Shown here: positions 1 to 8,987 of the stretch, in pieces
How positions within the stretch are numbered: the stretch's first letter is position 1
Layout: the number at the start of each line of letters is the position of its first letter
DNA from: CAIWHR01 sp963726765
GTDB lineage: Bacteria; Pseudomonadota; Gammaproteobacteria; Burkholderiales; Casimicrobiaceae
Assembly (NCBI GenBank): GCA_963726765.1
Contig: CAVSDH010000006.1
Span: forward strand, 434,001-498,000
Reading direction: 5' to 3'
DNA: 64,000 bases
Translations under genes and position numbers: made by a program
The notes under the pieces: model-generated
The model's database searches: none
The model's input: the letters and a program-made list of their open reading frames with translations, nothing else
Told to the model about the DNA's origin: nothing

Positions 1-65
1 ATCTCGATGATCACGTTGCAGTCGTTCGGGACGTCCTTGCCGGCGGGCACGCGGTCGAGGTTCAT
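1..65 (-). CDS. ppa: Inorganic pyrophosphatase, N-terminus only (runs off the window)
   Basis: Only the first 21 codons lie in the window. Read leftwards from the ATG at 65 they give MNLDRVPAGKDVPNDCNVII and continue into the edge. This matches the start of family I soluble inorganic pyrophosphatases, which hydrolyse PPi to phosphate in the cytoplasm. The catalytic residues lie outside the window, so the call rests on the N-terminal signature alone. The gene is transcribed away from the DUF3047 gene at 230. Confidence 0.75.
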   Translation of the reverse strand, partial: MNLDRVPAGKDVPNDCNVIIE

Positions 66-229
66 GCGCAAACTCTCAGGATTGCCGAGCCCGATTATAG
101 CGACCCCGCCAGACTCCCTGCGGCCGCGCTATCATGCCGCGTCGGCGAACGGCGGCAGTGAAGGTCGCATGGCGCCGCATCCCCCAATTGCCCCGACGCC
201 GCGCCCGGGCCCACGGAGATCGCATCGAC

Positions 230-976
230 ATGCGCATGCTCTCATCCATCCTCGCCATAGCGGCCGTTGCGGCCGCGCCCGCCGCGAACGCCCAGGCACA
301 AATGGAGGCGGCGCCTCTCGTCACGCCGTTCTCGAGCCAGAAAGCGGGCGGCGACATGCCCGCCGGATGGGAGGTCGTCAAGATCACCGACGAAAAGAAG
401 CCGACGCAGTACCGCCTCGTCGACGACGGCGGCACCGTCGTGCTGCACGCCCGCGCGGAGGCGGCGGCAAGCGGCCTGGGGCAGCCGACCAAATTCGACG
501 TCCGGGCAGCGCCGGTCCTCGAGTGGCGATGGAAGGTAAGCCGCCTCATTGCCGCGGCGGACAACAGCGTCGCGACGAAGGAGGACTCGCCGGCCCGCAT
601 CATATTGAGCTTCGGCGGCGACCGGTCCAAGCTTTCCCTGACCGACCGCCTGGCGCTTTCGCTGGCCGACCAGCGCTCGGGCAAGCAGACGCCGTACGGA
701 ACGCTGATGTACGTCTGGTCGAACAAGGCGCCCGTCGGGACCGTCATTCCGAATCCGCGCACGGGGCGCGTGCAGATGGTCGTCGCGTCCAGCGGAGCAG
801 CCGGCGTCGGCTCGTGGCAGACGTTGAAGCATAACGTCCTCGACGACTATCGCCGCGCGTTCGGCGAAGAGCCCGGGACCCTGATGTCGATCGGCGTGCT
901 CACCGACACCGACAATACCGGCGAGACCGTCGACGCATGGTACGGCGACATCCGGCTGAGTCCGGCCGCACGTTAG
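230..976 (+). CDS. DUF3047 family exported protein
   Basis: The product has 248 residues and starts with a signal peptide (MRMLSSILAIAAVAAAPAANA, then QAQ). I chose the ATG at 230 because the stretch before it is Arg-rich and unlike a signal sequence, and a GGAG lies 12 bases upstream. The mature part carries the DUF3047 hallmarks: a GW-x-VVKITDEKKPT strand, a W-RWKV segment, an SFGGD region, a YVW segment near residue 162 and a C-terminal DTDNTGE-x-VDAWYGDI motif. The fold is probably a beta-sandwich in the periplasm, and the function is unknown. It is followed 28 bases later by the gamma-carbonic anhydrase gene and may be co-transcribed with it. Confidence 0.8.
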   Translation: MRMLSSILAIAAVAAAPAANAQAQMEAAPLVTPFSSQKAGGDMPAGWEVVKITDEKKPTQYRLVDDGGTVVLHARAEAAASGLGQPTKFDVRAAPVLEWRWKVSRLIAAADNSVATKEDSPARIILSFGGDRSKLSLTDRLALSLADQRSGKQTPYGTLMYVWSNKAPVGTVIPNPRTGRVQMVVASSGAAGVGSWQTLKHNVLDDYRRAFGEEPGTLMSIGVLTDTDNTGETVDAWYGDIRLSPAAR

Positions 977-1004
977 CCCGCACCGGCGAAGGACGGGACG
1001 TTCG

Positions 1005-1535
1005 ATGCTGTTCACGCTGGGCGAGCGAAGGGTCGAGCTTCTCGGCACGCACCACTTTGTCGCCCCCACGGCAGTGCTCATAGGATCGGTCGTTCTCGAA
1101 ACGGAATCGTCGGTCTGGTTCAACACGGTGATTCGCGGCGACAACGACGTCATCGCCGTCGGCGCACGCAGCAACATCCAGGACGGCTCCGTGCTGCATG
1201 CCGACGCCGGCGTGCCGCTCACGGTGGGCAGCGAAGTCACCGTCGGGCACCAGGCGATGCTCCACGGGTGCACGATCGGCGACGGGACGCTCATCGGGAT
1301 CCAGGCCGTCGTGCTGAACCGAGCCGTCATCGGCCGCGAATGCATCATCGGCGCGGGCGCGCTCGTCGCGGAGGGAAAGACGATACCCGACCGGTCGCTG
1401 GTCGTCGGCAGCCCGGGGCGGGTCGTCCGGTCGGTGACCGACGAGGAGGCCGCGATGCTGCGGAGGAACACTGCGCGTTACGTCGTGCAGGCCCGCCGTT
1501 ACCTGAAGGAACTCGTGCGCGACGGCGACCGCTGA
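1005..1535 (+). CDS. Gamma-carbonic anhydrase family protein (left-handed beta-helix)
   Basis: The 176-residue product is the usual length for YrdA/CaiE-type gamma-class carbonic anhydrases. It shows hexapeptide-repeat spacing throughout (for example SEVTVGHQAMLHGCTIGDGTLIG in pieces) and three histidines in the zinc-ligand pattern, H65, H82 and H87. Arg and Asp in the IRGDND segment match the trimer and active-site salt bridge of the family. Proteins of this group are cytoplasmic trimers. Carbonic anhydrase activity is shown for some and unproven for many YrdA-like members, so the enzyme name is a family call. Confidence 0.85.
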   Translation: MLFTLGERRVELLGTHHFVAPTAVLIGSVVLETESSVWFNTVIRGDNDVIAVGARSNIQDGSVLHADAGVPLTVGSEVTVGHQAMLHGCTIGDGTLIGIQAVVLNRAVIGRECIIGAGALVAEGKTIPDRSLVVGSPGRVVRSVTDEEAAMLRRNTARYVVQARRYLKELVRDGDR

Positions 1536-1613
1536 TCGGGGCGGTCGGACGACACCTGAATCCGCCGGCGCACGTCGCCGCGTCCAACCCGGTGCCTTCT
1601 CACGAGACCCGCA

Positions 1614-2405
1614 ATGAAACGCCTCGTCCTGCCGATCGCCCTCTTGCTCGGGATTGCCGCTGCAGTCGCGGCAGCGTGGTACCTGCTCGATCGCAGTTTC
1701 CGGGGGGCTGCGACCGCCCGCAGCGGCGAACTGACCGTCGAGCAGCGCGCCCTGCCGCCATTCTCCCGGCTCGCCATCAGCGGTTTGGCCGACATCACGC
1801 TGGTCCAGGGCGCGACCGAGGCGGTCAAATTCGAAGCCCCTGCGAAGCAGATGGGGGGCGTCCGCGTGGACGTCCGCGACGACACGCTGCACATCACGAA
1901 CGGCAATACCGGCAATTTCTGGACGTTCCTGTTCGGAGGCAGTCCCCGCCCCCTGCGTGCGACGGTGACGTTTCGCGACCTGCAGGCGGTCGACGTCGCG
2001 GGGGACGTCAAGCTCCGTGCCGAGAGATGGAAGGCCGACAAGCTCGCGATCTCGATTTCGGGCGCCGGAGCGGTGCGAATCGCCGGCCTCGATACAAGTG
2101 AACTCGCGATCTCCGCTTCCGGCGCGGTCAAGGCGGACATAGCGGGACGCGCGACCGAGCAGCGGCTGTCGATCTCCGGCGCCGCCGAATATCGGGCGGA
2201 CGGCCTTTCGAGCGAGAATGCGCGCGTGTCGGTGAGCGGCGCCGCCAAGGTCCTGGTCAACGCATCCAGGACGCTGAAAGTCTCGATTTCCGGAGCCGGG
2301 AGCGTCGACTACCTCGGCGATCCCAAAGTCACGCAGGAGATCAGCGGCATGGGTCGGGTCAGGCGCCGTGATTCGGCGCAGGACGTCGTTCCTTCGATCG
2401 CGTGA
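1614..2405 (+). CDS. GIN-domain (DUF2807) membrane-anchored beta-helix protein
   Basis: The product has 263 residues with one N-terminal hydrophobic segment at about residues 4-24 that anchors or exports it. After it comes a DUF2807 'head GIN' domain: a PPFSRLAISGLADITLVQG opening, then several strands each marked by an S-I-S-G-A or similar turn (SISGAGAVRI, ISASGAVKADI, SISGAAEY, VSVSGAAKVLV, VSISGAGSVDYLG). That spacing gives a right-handed beta-helix. The family is common in cell-envelope proteins and its ligand is unknown. It faces the DUF2863-like gene tail to tail. Confidence 0.8.
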   Translation: MKRLVLPIALLLGIAAAVAAAWYLLDRSFRGAATARSGELTVEQRALPPFSRLAISGLADITLVQGATEAVKFEAPAKQMGGVRVDVRDDTLHITNGNTGNFWTFLFGGSPRPLRATVTFRDLQAVDVAGDVKLRAERWKADKLAISISGAGAVRIAGLDTSELAISASGAVKADIAGRATEQRLSISGAAEYRADGLSSENARVSVSGAAKVLVNASRTLKVSISGAGSVDYLGDPKVTQEISGMGRVRRRDSAQDVVPSIA

Positions 2406-2444
2406 CGCGAAGGTCCCGGCGTTCGGTGCCGAGGCGTCGTGCTT

Positions 2445-2484
2445 GACCGGGATTCGGGAATGCCCGGGATTCCCGCGGCCGGTC
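2445..2484. terminator. Nested inverted repeat between convergent genes
   Basis: A perfect 7-bp stem CGGGAAT/ATTCCCG (2455-2461 and 2469-2475) is enclosed by an outer stem GACCGG/CCGGTC (2445-2450 and 2479-2484). It sits between the DUF2807 and DUF2863-like stop codons. There is no T-tract, so it is at best a structure-dependent bidirectional terminator or mRNA end protector. The outer stem overlaps the TGA of the minus-strand gene. Confidence 0.45.
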
Positions 2485-3644
2485 AATGGACCGCGGAAAC
2501 AGGGGGCAACGTGTCGGGCTTGAACAGCAGCCTCTGCCCGGTCGCCGGGTCGCGGTCGGCATGGACACCGGGAGCGACGCGCACGTCGGTCACTCGGCAA
2601 TCGGCCATGAGATCGACCAGCGTCGATGCGACATCGTCTACCCGGTCGAGCGGGTAGAGCGGGCACCGGAAACCCTCGGCACCGCGCGGCGAAAAGGTCG
2701 ACGACAGCGACAGCCGGAGTTCGCCGCCACCCGGCGCGTCCGGCGCGCGGTGGGCGCTGATCACTGCCTCGGGCTCGCCCACGGTGCCGCGGAGCTTGCG
2801 GATCGCGTTGGTCGCGAAGACCTGTGCCGCGACTTCGCGCTGGGAGACGCGCCCCGTCGCGACGGCAGGGAGCGGGGGCTGCGGCGCGCGCGCAAGCGCC
2901 AGCGTAGTCATTCCTCCCACGGTCAGCTGCCGGGAGAGTTCCCGGCTGAACGCCCCTCCCCACGCGGCGACCTCCGGGTTCGGCGAACAGGCTTTGCCCC
3001 GGCCGCGCGATCGCGGTGCCCACGAGGTACCGCAGGTGCACGCCTTCGCGACCCGCAGCGACAATCAGGGCTGACGGTGCCAGGGCCCGCGGCGAAAATT
3101 CGACGGCCTCCCGGTCGGGAAGGCGCTGCCATGCGCGAATCTCCGCCAGTTTCGGCAGATCGATCGCATCGGCGCCCACGAGCGCAGGAGCGAGCGCGAA
3201 GGTCCTGCTACCTCCAAGTAACCCGCAGTCGCGCAGGATCGCCGCCAGCGGTTCCACGTCCGGAAGGATTCCGGCGTGCACGACTTCCGAGGTTGCTCCC
3301 TCGCTGCCGCACACCAGAACGATCGGCAAGGCAAACACGATGAGCGCAAGACCCGTCGTTCCCGTCACCGTAGCGTCCCGCCAGGCGGCGTCGAGTTCGC
3401 GCCACAGGTGGCGAGTCACCGCGACCGACGGCGCGCCGGCGAAGAGTGCCGCGAGCGACGCTCCGTCCGCCGCGAGCCTTTGCGCGAGATGGCCGCGGAT
3501 GTCGCGATCGAGCGCGTCGCTTCGCTGGCGCGATGGGGACTCGAGCGATTCCGCGGCGAGCAGGTAGAGTCGAGCATCCTGCGGTGCCGCCGAATGCGGG
3601 TCGGGAAACACGCGAGGGTCGCCAGGGGCCGGCAAGTCCGTCAT
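2483..3644 (-). CDS. DUF2863-like conserved protein, one frameshift
   Basis: The N-terminal part (from the ATG at 3644, MTDLPAPGDP) and the C-terminal part lie in different frames. The frames meet near 2975-2985, where removing one base from the CCCGG run gives LFAEPEVAAWGGAFSREL and a continuous 386-residue protein. The C-terminal region (an RLSLSS-x-FSPRG strand, then CPLYPLDRVDDV and DCRVTDVRVAPG) resembles the end of the betaproteobacterial DUF2863 family, whose role is unknown. A GTG at 3650 is an alternative start. The family call is from recollection of sequence style and is tentative; the single-gene reading is firm. Confidence 0.55.
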
Positions 3645-3695
3645 CGGCACCGATTGTAAGCGGACGACGCGCGACCTCCCGGATTCCGTCCTCGT

Positions 3696-4418
3696 TCAGA
3701 AGCAGAACGCTCCCTGCATCGACGAAAGCGATCCGAACAGTGCGCGCCAGATGCCGACGAGGGCAAATACCAAGAGCAACAAGGCGGCGGAGCGACGCAC
3801 CGTGACGGAATCGAAACGGGAACGGAATCGACCGACGACCCACCCCGCGGCAAGCAGATTGGGCATCGTGCCGATGCCGAAGGCCAGCATGACCGCTGCG
3901 CCCTGCAGTGCGCCCCCCGCGAAAAGCGCGATCGGCAGCACGCCGTAGACGAGACCGCAGGGCACGAAGCCCCAGATCGCACCGAGCAAGTACCTTGCGG
4001 GCAGGTCGTCGCGCGCCATCAGCGGCCGCACGGCCGGAAGGAGCCGGGCAAACAACGCGGCGCCAAGGCGCTGCAGCCCGGCGAACCCCTTGCCGTTCGA
4101 CACCATCGCCATCGCGAGGGCGAGCAGAAGGACGTTGGCGAGGACATAGAGCGCGCGTTGGAGCGCCAACCAGTCGCCGGCCGCCAGCGTTGCGCCGCCG
4201 GCGCCCCCGACAATCGCGCCCAATGCGGTGTAAGTCGAGATCCGCCCGAGGTTATAGGGCAGCGCACGCCAGGCCAGCATGCGCGCCGGCCGCAGCGTGA
4301 CTTCCGCCGGGCTCCCGCGCGAGGAAAGCGCGGTGACGAAGCCGCCGCACATTGCAACGCAGTGCGCGCCACCGAGGAGCCCAGCCAATACCGCGCCGAT
4401 CAACGCGGCAACGGGCAT
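3696..4418 (-). CDS. Sulfite exporter TauE/SafE-type membrane protein
   Basis: The product has 240 residues with about six hydrophobic segments. It opens with a first helix carrying GAHCVAMCGGF, the paired-cysteine pattern of the TauE/SafE (DsbD-like) subgroup found next to cbb3 oxidase genes. A second landmark is GFVPCGLVYG at mid-protein. Members near cco loci are thought to serve copper or redox delivery for oxidase assembly rather than sulfite export, which is inference from context. It is transcribed divergently from fnr, 144 bases away, and follows the same strand as the cco genes beyond fnr. Confidence 0.75.
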   Translation of the reverse strand: MPVAALIGAVLAGLLGGAHCVAMCGGFVTALSSRGSPAEVTLRPARMLAWRALPYNLGRISTYTALGAIVGGAGGATLAAGDWLALQRALYVLANVLLLALAMAMVSNGKGFAGLQRLGAALFARLLPAVRPLMARDDLPARYLLGAIWGFVPCGLVYGVLPIALFAGGALQGAAVMLAFGIGTMPNLLAAGWVVGRFRSRFDSVTVRRSAALLLLVFALVGIWRALFGSLSSMQGAFCF

Positions 4419-4501
4419 TTCGGGCCTCCGCGACGGCCATTCCGACGAATTGGCCGCCCGGCCACCGGGCGCCGCGGCTGGTCAATGGGGCGGTTTCGCA
4501 T

Positions 4502-4507
4502 TACACT
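4502..4507 (+). promoter_or_regulatory. Possible -10 element for fnr
   Basis: TACACT lies 56 bases before the fnr start in the divergent gap to the TauE/SafE gene. No good -35 hexamer is seen at 16-18 bp, and no FNR-type palindrome is present in this gap. Confidence 0.3.
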
Positions 4508-4562
4508 CCACGCACTTGCGGCCCCCTCTTCCCAATCGATCACGACGCCCGTCCCCGGTGGC

Positions 4563-5372
4563 ATGACGTCCCCCGTGAAGCCCCTGCCCGCCACCGCCAC
4601 CGGCGAAATCCCCGGCTCTTCGCCGCATCGGGCGGCCAACGGCGCGCCTGCGCCCGTCATTTCGATCCGCGACCTCAAGGTCCACTGCTCGAACTGCAGC
4701 ATGCGCGAGCTGTGCCTGCCGATGGGTCTCGAGGTGGCCGATCTGGAGCGGGTCGACGCGCTGCTCGGGACCAGGATCAAGCTGCGCAAGGGCGAAACAC
4801 TGTACCGCGACGGCGAGACTTTCACCGCCCTGTATGCGATCCGGATCGGCTCGCTCAAGACGACCGTACTGGCCGAGGATGGGCGCGAACAGGTGTCCGG
4901 CTATCACATGTTGGGCGACATCATCGGGCTCGACGGCATCGGCACCGACCGCCACGGCTGTCAGGCGGTCGCGCTCGAGGACACCGACGTCTGCGTGCTG
5001 CCCTTCGAGCGCATCGAGGACGTCGCGCGGAGCGTGCCCGCGCTGCAGCGGAACCTGCACCGGCTGCTTTCGAAGGAAATCTCCCGCGACCAGAACGTCA
5101 TGCTGCTGCTCGGCAGCATGCGTGCCGAGGAGCGCCTGGCCGTTTTCCTGCTCTCGCTCGCGGAGCGCTACAAGCGGCGCGGCTATTCGTCGACCGAATA
5201 CGTCCTGCGCATGACGCGCGAGGAGATCGGCAGTTATCTCGGGCTCAAGCTTGAAACCGTCAGCCGGCTGTTCTCGCGGTTCCAGGACGAGGGCCTGATC
5301 CAGGTGCAGGGCCGCGCGGTCAAGCTGCTCGATCCGATCGCGCTCAAGGCGATCATCGGGCAGCGCAATTAG
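4563..5372 (+). CDS. fnr: Fnr-type oxygen-responsive transcription regulator
   Basis: The 269-residue product has the four cysteines expected to hold an oxygen-labile [4Fe-4S] cluster: C42, C45 and C51 in HCSNCSMRELC, and C133 in RHGCQAV. A cyclic-nucleotide-binding-like beta-roll follows, then a dimer helix and a C-terminal helix-turn-helix with the recognition segment ETVSRLFSRFQ. These match Fnr/Anr rather than Crp. I chose the ATG at 4563; an upstream in-frame extension lacks family similarity. FNR-type palindromes occur in the nearby cco region at 11147 and 13959, so it probably controls that block. Its 3' end overlaps the convergent small membrane gene by 4 bases. Confidence 0.92.
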   Translation: MTSPVKPLPATATGEIPGSSPHRAANGAPAPVISIRDLKVHCSNCSMRELCLPMGLEVADLERVDALLGTRIKLRKGETLYRDGETFTALYAIRIGSLKTTVLAEDGREQVSGYHMLGDIIGLDGIGTDRHGCQAVALEDTDVCVLPFERIEDVARSVPALQRNLHRLLSKEISRDQNVMLLLGSMRAEERLAVFLLSLAERYKRRGYSSTEYVLRMTREEIGSYLGLKLETVSRLFSRFQDEGLIQVQGRAVKLLDPIALKAIIGQRN

Positions 5373-5692
5373 CGGCGCAGGCATGCGTCCGCGTCGTCGC
5401 GCTTCGGACAGCCCTCCGGGCGCGTCGTGGGCAGGACGGGGCAGCGATTCACCTCCCACGGCGAGCGCTCCAGGAATACGGTGAGCGCCGACGACGCGAT
5501 CCCGAGTCCCCAGAATCCGAAAAAGCCCATCGTGTAGATCGCGGAGCGCGAAAGTTCGAGCGGCGCCCCAAAAAAGTGCAGATCGAACGGGTCGAACACC
5601 GTGAAGAAGATGGCCTCCGCCGCGCCCGCGACGAGAAATGCCGGCCAGATGACCCACATGAGCCGCTGTGTGAAATTGCCGCCGTTCGGCAT
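5369..5692 (-). CDS. Small two-helix membrane protein of the cco cluster
   Basis: The product has 107 residues from the ATG at 5692. Two hydrophobic segments at about residues 11-30 and 50-68 flank a short loop, and the tail is polar with RCP-x-LPTTRPEGCPKRDDADAC. It is the last gene of the ccoI-to-ccoH run. Small proteins of this kind recur behind ccoH in betaproteobacteria, but I know of no assigned function. The two tail cysteines could bind metal, which is speculation. Confidence 0.65.
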   Translation of the reverse strand: MPNGGNFTQRLMWVIWPAFLVAGAAEAIFFTVFDPFDLHFFGAPLELSRSAIYTMGFFGFWGLGIASSALTVFLERSPWEVNRCPVLPTTRPEGCPKRDDADACLRR

Positions 5693-5742
5693 TGCCGCCT
5701 CCTCGATTGCCGGTGGATTCCTGGTTCTGCCGCCGCGCGCGG

Positions 5743-6264
5743 TCAGTCCGCTGTCCGGGACGCGCCGAAGCGCACGTCGCCCACGCCGTCGGTGACGGAG
5801 ACCGTCGGCAGCTTCCATGCGTCGGTCTCGACGGACACGATCCAGCGGCCGGCAGGTCGCGGCGCGATCGTGCCGACGTAGTTGCCGGCGGGCCCGCGCG
5901 TCAGCGTGATCGCGCGATCGAGACCGGCGCGCGTCGGATGCGCGACGTGCACACGCACCGCCGCAGGCATGTTGTCGGCATCGGCAATTCCGGTCAGCAC
6001 CAGCGTGGCAGCGCCGTCGGGCGCGACCCGCAGCACGGCGCCGAGCCGCATGGCGTTCGCTCTCGCCGTGCGCTCGATCTCCCGGTTGATCAGCAGCCCC
6101 CGCTTGTAGTAGTCCTCGGCAATGACGCCGTCGTCGGTGGATGCCGCGAGCCAGAACGTCACGAACGACGCGATCACGACGGTCGCGGGTCCCGCGATCA
6201 GCAGCCACGGCCAGCGCTGGCGGTACCAGCGCGCAGTGGCGACGGGAAGGGTGCGGGTCGTCAT
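5743..6264 (-). CDS. ccoH: FixH/CcoH family cbb3 oxidase assembly protein
   Basis: The product has 173 residues. One transmembrane helix (about residues 17-38, PWLLIAGPATVVIASFVTFW) is followed by the conserved D-YYKRGLLIN-E segment and a periplasmic FixH domain with YVGTIAPRPAGRWIVSVE near the C-terminus. CcoH is needed for stable assembly of cbb3-type cytochrome oxidase in the inner membrane. The ATG at 6264 lies 11 bases after the ccoG stop, so the pair is co-transcribed. Confidence 0.88.
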   Translation of the reverse strand: MTTRTLPVATARWYRQRWPWLLIAGPATVVIASFVTFWLAASTDDGVIAEDYYKRGLLINREIERTARANAMRLGAVLRVAPDGAATLVLTGIADADNMPAAVRVHVAHPTRAGLDRAITLTRGPAGNYVGTIAPRPAGRWIVSVETDAWKLPTVSVTDGVGDVRFGASRTAD

Positions 6265-6275
6265 CGGGATCGCCG

Positions 6276-7707
6276 TCAGCGGGGCAGGACGAACGTCGAC
6301 TTCTCGCGCCGCACGAGCTTCGGTTCGTCGGTCGACTCCACGATGAACTCGATCGGATGGGGGCCCGGCGATCCCGCGTCCGCGGGCACCTGCACGCGCA
6401 ATGGAACGAGGCGCGTGCCCGCCGCTCCGACGGCAATCGGGAACTCCACACCCGCGACCCTGACGTCGGGAATTCCCGTGGCAACGATCGTGAACGCGCG
6501 CGGCGCCTCGTCGGTGTTCATGATCTGGAGGCGATAGACGTTTTCGATGATGCCTGGCGATGCCTCGCGGGCCAGCGCACCGCGGTCGCGGATCACGTCG
6601 ACCTTGAGCGGGTTGCGCAGCGCAAGCGAAGTGCCGACCACGGCGACGATGATGGCGAGCAGGCCGGTGTAGATCGCGGTGCGCGGGCGAAGCATGCGCC
6701 GCCACATCGCTGCCGCGTCGAGGTGGCCCTCCAGCGCGTTTTCCGACGCGTAGCGTATCAGCCCCTTCGGATACCCCATCCTGTCCATCACCTGGTCGCA
6801 GCCGTCGATGCACGCGGCGCATCCGATGCATTCGTACTGCAGACCCTTGCGGATGTCGATGCCGGTCGGGCACACCTGGACGCAGATGTTGCAGTCGATG
6901 CAGTGGCCGAGACCGGCGGACCTGGGGTCGACCTTGCGGCTGCGCGCGCCGCGCGGGTCGCCGCGCTCGCGATCGTAGGCGATGATGAGGGTGTCGCGGT
7001 CGAACATCGCCGACTGGAACCGCGCATACGGGCACATGTACTTGCAGACCTGCTCGCGCATGAAGCCCGCGTTGCCGTAGGTCGCGAAACCGTAGAACAG
7101 GATCCAGAAGGCCTCCCACGGACCGAGCTGCCACGTGATCGAGCGGATGCCGAGATCGCGGATCGGTGAAAAGTAGCCGACGAACGTGTACCCCGTCCAC
7201 AGCGCGATCGCCAGCCACGCAACGTGCTTTGCGGACTTGACGAAGCACCTTCCTCGGCGTGAGCGCGGATCGGTCGAGCAGGATCCGCGCGCTTCGCTCG
7301 CCCTCGATCTTCCGCTCGATCCACATGAAGATTTCGGTATAGACGGTCTGCGGGCACGCATAGCCGCACCAGAGGCGGCCGGCGATCGCCGTGAACAGGA
7401 AGAGCGCGTACGCGGAAATGATCAGGATGGCCGCGAGATAGATCACGTCCTGCGGCCAGAGCACGAGCCCGAAGAGGTAAAACTTCCGCTCGGTGATCTC
7501 CAGCAGGACCGCCTGGCGTCCGTTCCACGTGAGCCACGGCAGGCCGTAGAAGACGAGCTGCGTCGCGATGACGAGACCCCAGCGCCACCGTGCGAACACG
7601 CCGTGCACCGCACGGATGTAGATCTTCTTGCGGATCTCGAGGAGCGAGACCTCCTCGTCGGCAGCCGACGCGACGATCGGAACGACGGCGCGGTCGGCGT
7701 CGCTCAC
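6276..7707 (-). CDS. ccoG: Cytochrome c oxidase accessory protein CcoG (FixG), one frameshift
   Basis: The protein has several helices and two ferredoxin-like 4Fe-4S motifs, CIDCNICVQVCPTG and CIGCAACIDGCD, plus the early RLWCGYACPQTVY segment. It is a polyferredoxin that helps supply copper, in the Cu(I) state, to cbb3 oxidase. The reading frame breaks near 7240-7248. Removing one base gives RKVLVKSAKHVAWL and a continuous protein of 476 residues from the GTG at 7707, the usual CcoG length. An ATG at 7794 is the longer alternative (505 residues), but its extra stretch is Arg/Gly-rich and unlike the family. It follows ccoP closely. Confidence 0.85.
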
Positions 7708-7806
7708 CGGGGCAGGTCGCCGATGCCGGCCGTCAAGGGGCGCATCGGCACGCCGGATCGCGCCGCCCAGCCGCGCGCCAGCCCCGTGCCGCATGCGTGC
7801 GCCGCG

Positions 7807-8796
7807 TCACTTGGTTGCAGGCGGCTTGTTCGACAGGCTCCAGACATACCCGGCGACGAGATTGATCTTCGCCGGCCCGAGAGGTCCCTGTCCAAGCGTC
7901 TTGCCGAAGGCCGGCATGGGCGAATGCTCGGCCGTCATGCCGAGGTGGCGGCCGTTGGTGACGCCTTGCGCGATGACCGCCTCGCTGCTGCCGTACAGCC
8001 AGATCGCGTCCGACAGATTCGGCGCGCCGAGCGCCTGATTGCCCTTGCCCTCCGGGCCATGGCACGCCGCGCAGTTCTGGTCGAACAGCGGCTTGCCGAG
8101 CTGCGCCCGAAGGCCGTCGCTCGGCAGCTTCGACAGGGAACGCACGTAGGCCACGACGTTCTTCACGCCGTCGGCGCCGAGCGCCGTGCCGAATGCCGGC
8201 ATCACGCCCATGCGGCCGTTGGTCACCGAGGCGAGGATCGTTGCCGGTTCCCCACCGTAAAGCCAGTCATTGTCGCGCAGGTTCGGGAAGCCGGGAGCAC
8301 CTCCCGCGTCCGAACCGTGGCAGGGGGCGCAATTGACGAGAAAGATGCGCTCGCCCATCGCGCGGGCGGCCGGATCCGCGGCGATCGCCGGCAGCTCCAG
8401 CCCGGCGAATTTCTCGTACATCGGTTTCAGCTGCGCATCGGCGGCGTCGGTCTCCTGCGTCCACGCGCCGGTCGACGACCATCCGAGCAGGCCATTGAAG
8501 CTGCCGAGGCCCGGATAGGCGACAAGGTAGCCCAGCGCGAAGACGATCGTGATCCAGAACAGCCACATCCACCAGCGGGGCAGCGGGTTGTTGTACTCGG
8601 CGAGGTCGCCATCCCACGTATGCCCGGTCAACTCGACCTTGCCCCGTCCGGAACCCGTGGCGTCCGACGGTGCAGTCTGGCCCGCCTTCACTCGCATGCG
8701 CCCGGTCACCCAGAGGAGCCATGCGCAATAGCCGATCGATCCGAACGTGAGAACGATGACATACCAGTTCCAGAACCCGGACGTGAAGTCGCTCAT
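7807..8796 (-). CDS. ccoP: cbb3-type cytochrome c oxidase subunit III (CcoP, dihaem)
   Basis: The 329-residue protein has N-terminal helices (residues about 9-30 and 72-95) and two c-type haem sites, CAPCHG and CAACHG, with downstream methionines (VMPAFG, SPMPAFG) as likely sixth ligands. CcoP passes electrons from soluble cytochrome c to CcoO and CcoN. The start ATG at 8796 overlaps the ccoQ stop by 4 bases (ATGA), showing translational coupling. Confidence 0.95.
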   Translation of the reverse strand: MSDFTSGFWNWYVIVLTFGSIGYCAWLLWVTGRMRVKAGQTAPSDATGSGRGKVELTGHTWDGDLAEYNNPLPRWWMWLFWITIVFALGYLVAYPGLGSFNGLLGWSSTGAWTQETDAADAQLKPMYEKFAGLELPAIAADPAARAMGERIFLVNCAPCHGSDAGGAPGFPNLRDNDWLYGGEPATILASVTNGRMGVMPAFGTALGADGVKNVVAYVRSLSKLPSDGLRAQLGKPLFDQNCAACHGPEGKGNQALGAPNLSDAIWLYGSSEAVIAQGVTNGRHLGMTAEHSPMPAFGKTLGQGPLGPAKINLVAGYVWSLSNKPPATK

Positions 8797-8984
8797 GGTT
8801 GCCGTCCTGCGGGTTGTCCGGTGGCCACGGTGGGATCCGCGTCGTCGGGCAATGCAAAGGGTGCGTTGGCCGCCTCCGCGAATGCCGCCGCGCGCCGCCG
8901 GCTGAACGCCCAGGCGACGATTCCGAGAAACGCGAGGAACGTGAGGACGGTCGCCGCGATGCTGATGATGCTGTAGAGGTTCAT
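8793..8984 (-). CDS. ccoQ: cbb3-type oxidase subunit CcoQ/FixQ
   Basis: A 63-residue protein with one helix (about residues 5-27, ending FLGIVAWAFSRRR) and a polar cytoplasmic tail, between ccoO and ccoP. This is the standard CcoQ form, a small subunit that stabilises the CcoP-core interaction. It ends in a 4-base overlap with ccoP and starts 3 bases after the ccoO stop. Confidence 0.88.
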   Translation of the reverse strand: MNLYSIISIAATVLTFLAFLGIVAWAFSRRRAAAFAEAANAPFALPDDADPTVATGQPAGRQP

Positions 8985-8987
8985 CGT

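Noticed and set aside
900..3650. A 916-codon open stretch on the minus strand
   Set aside because: Only the 5' part (about 2980-3650) has protein-like sequence. The rest runs antisense through the DUF2807 and carbonic anhydrase genes and is a high-GC shadow.
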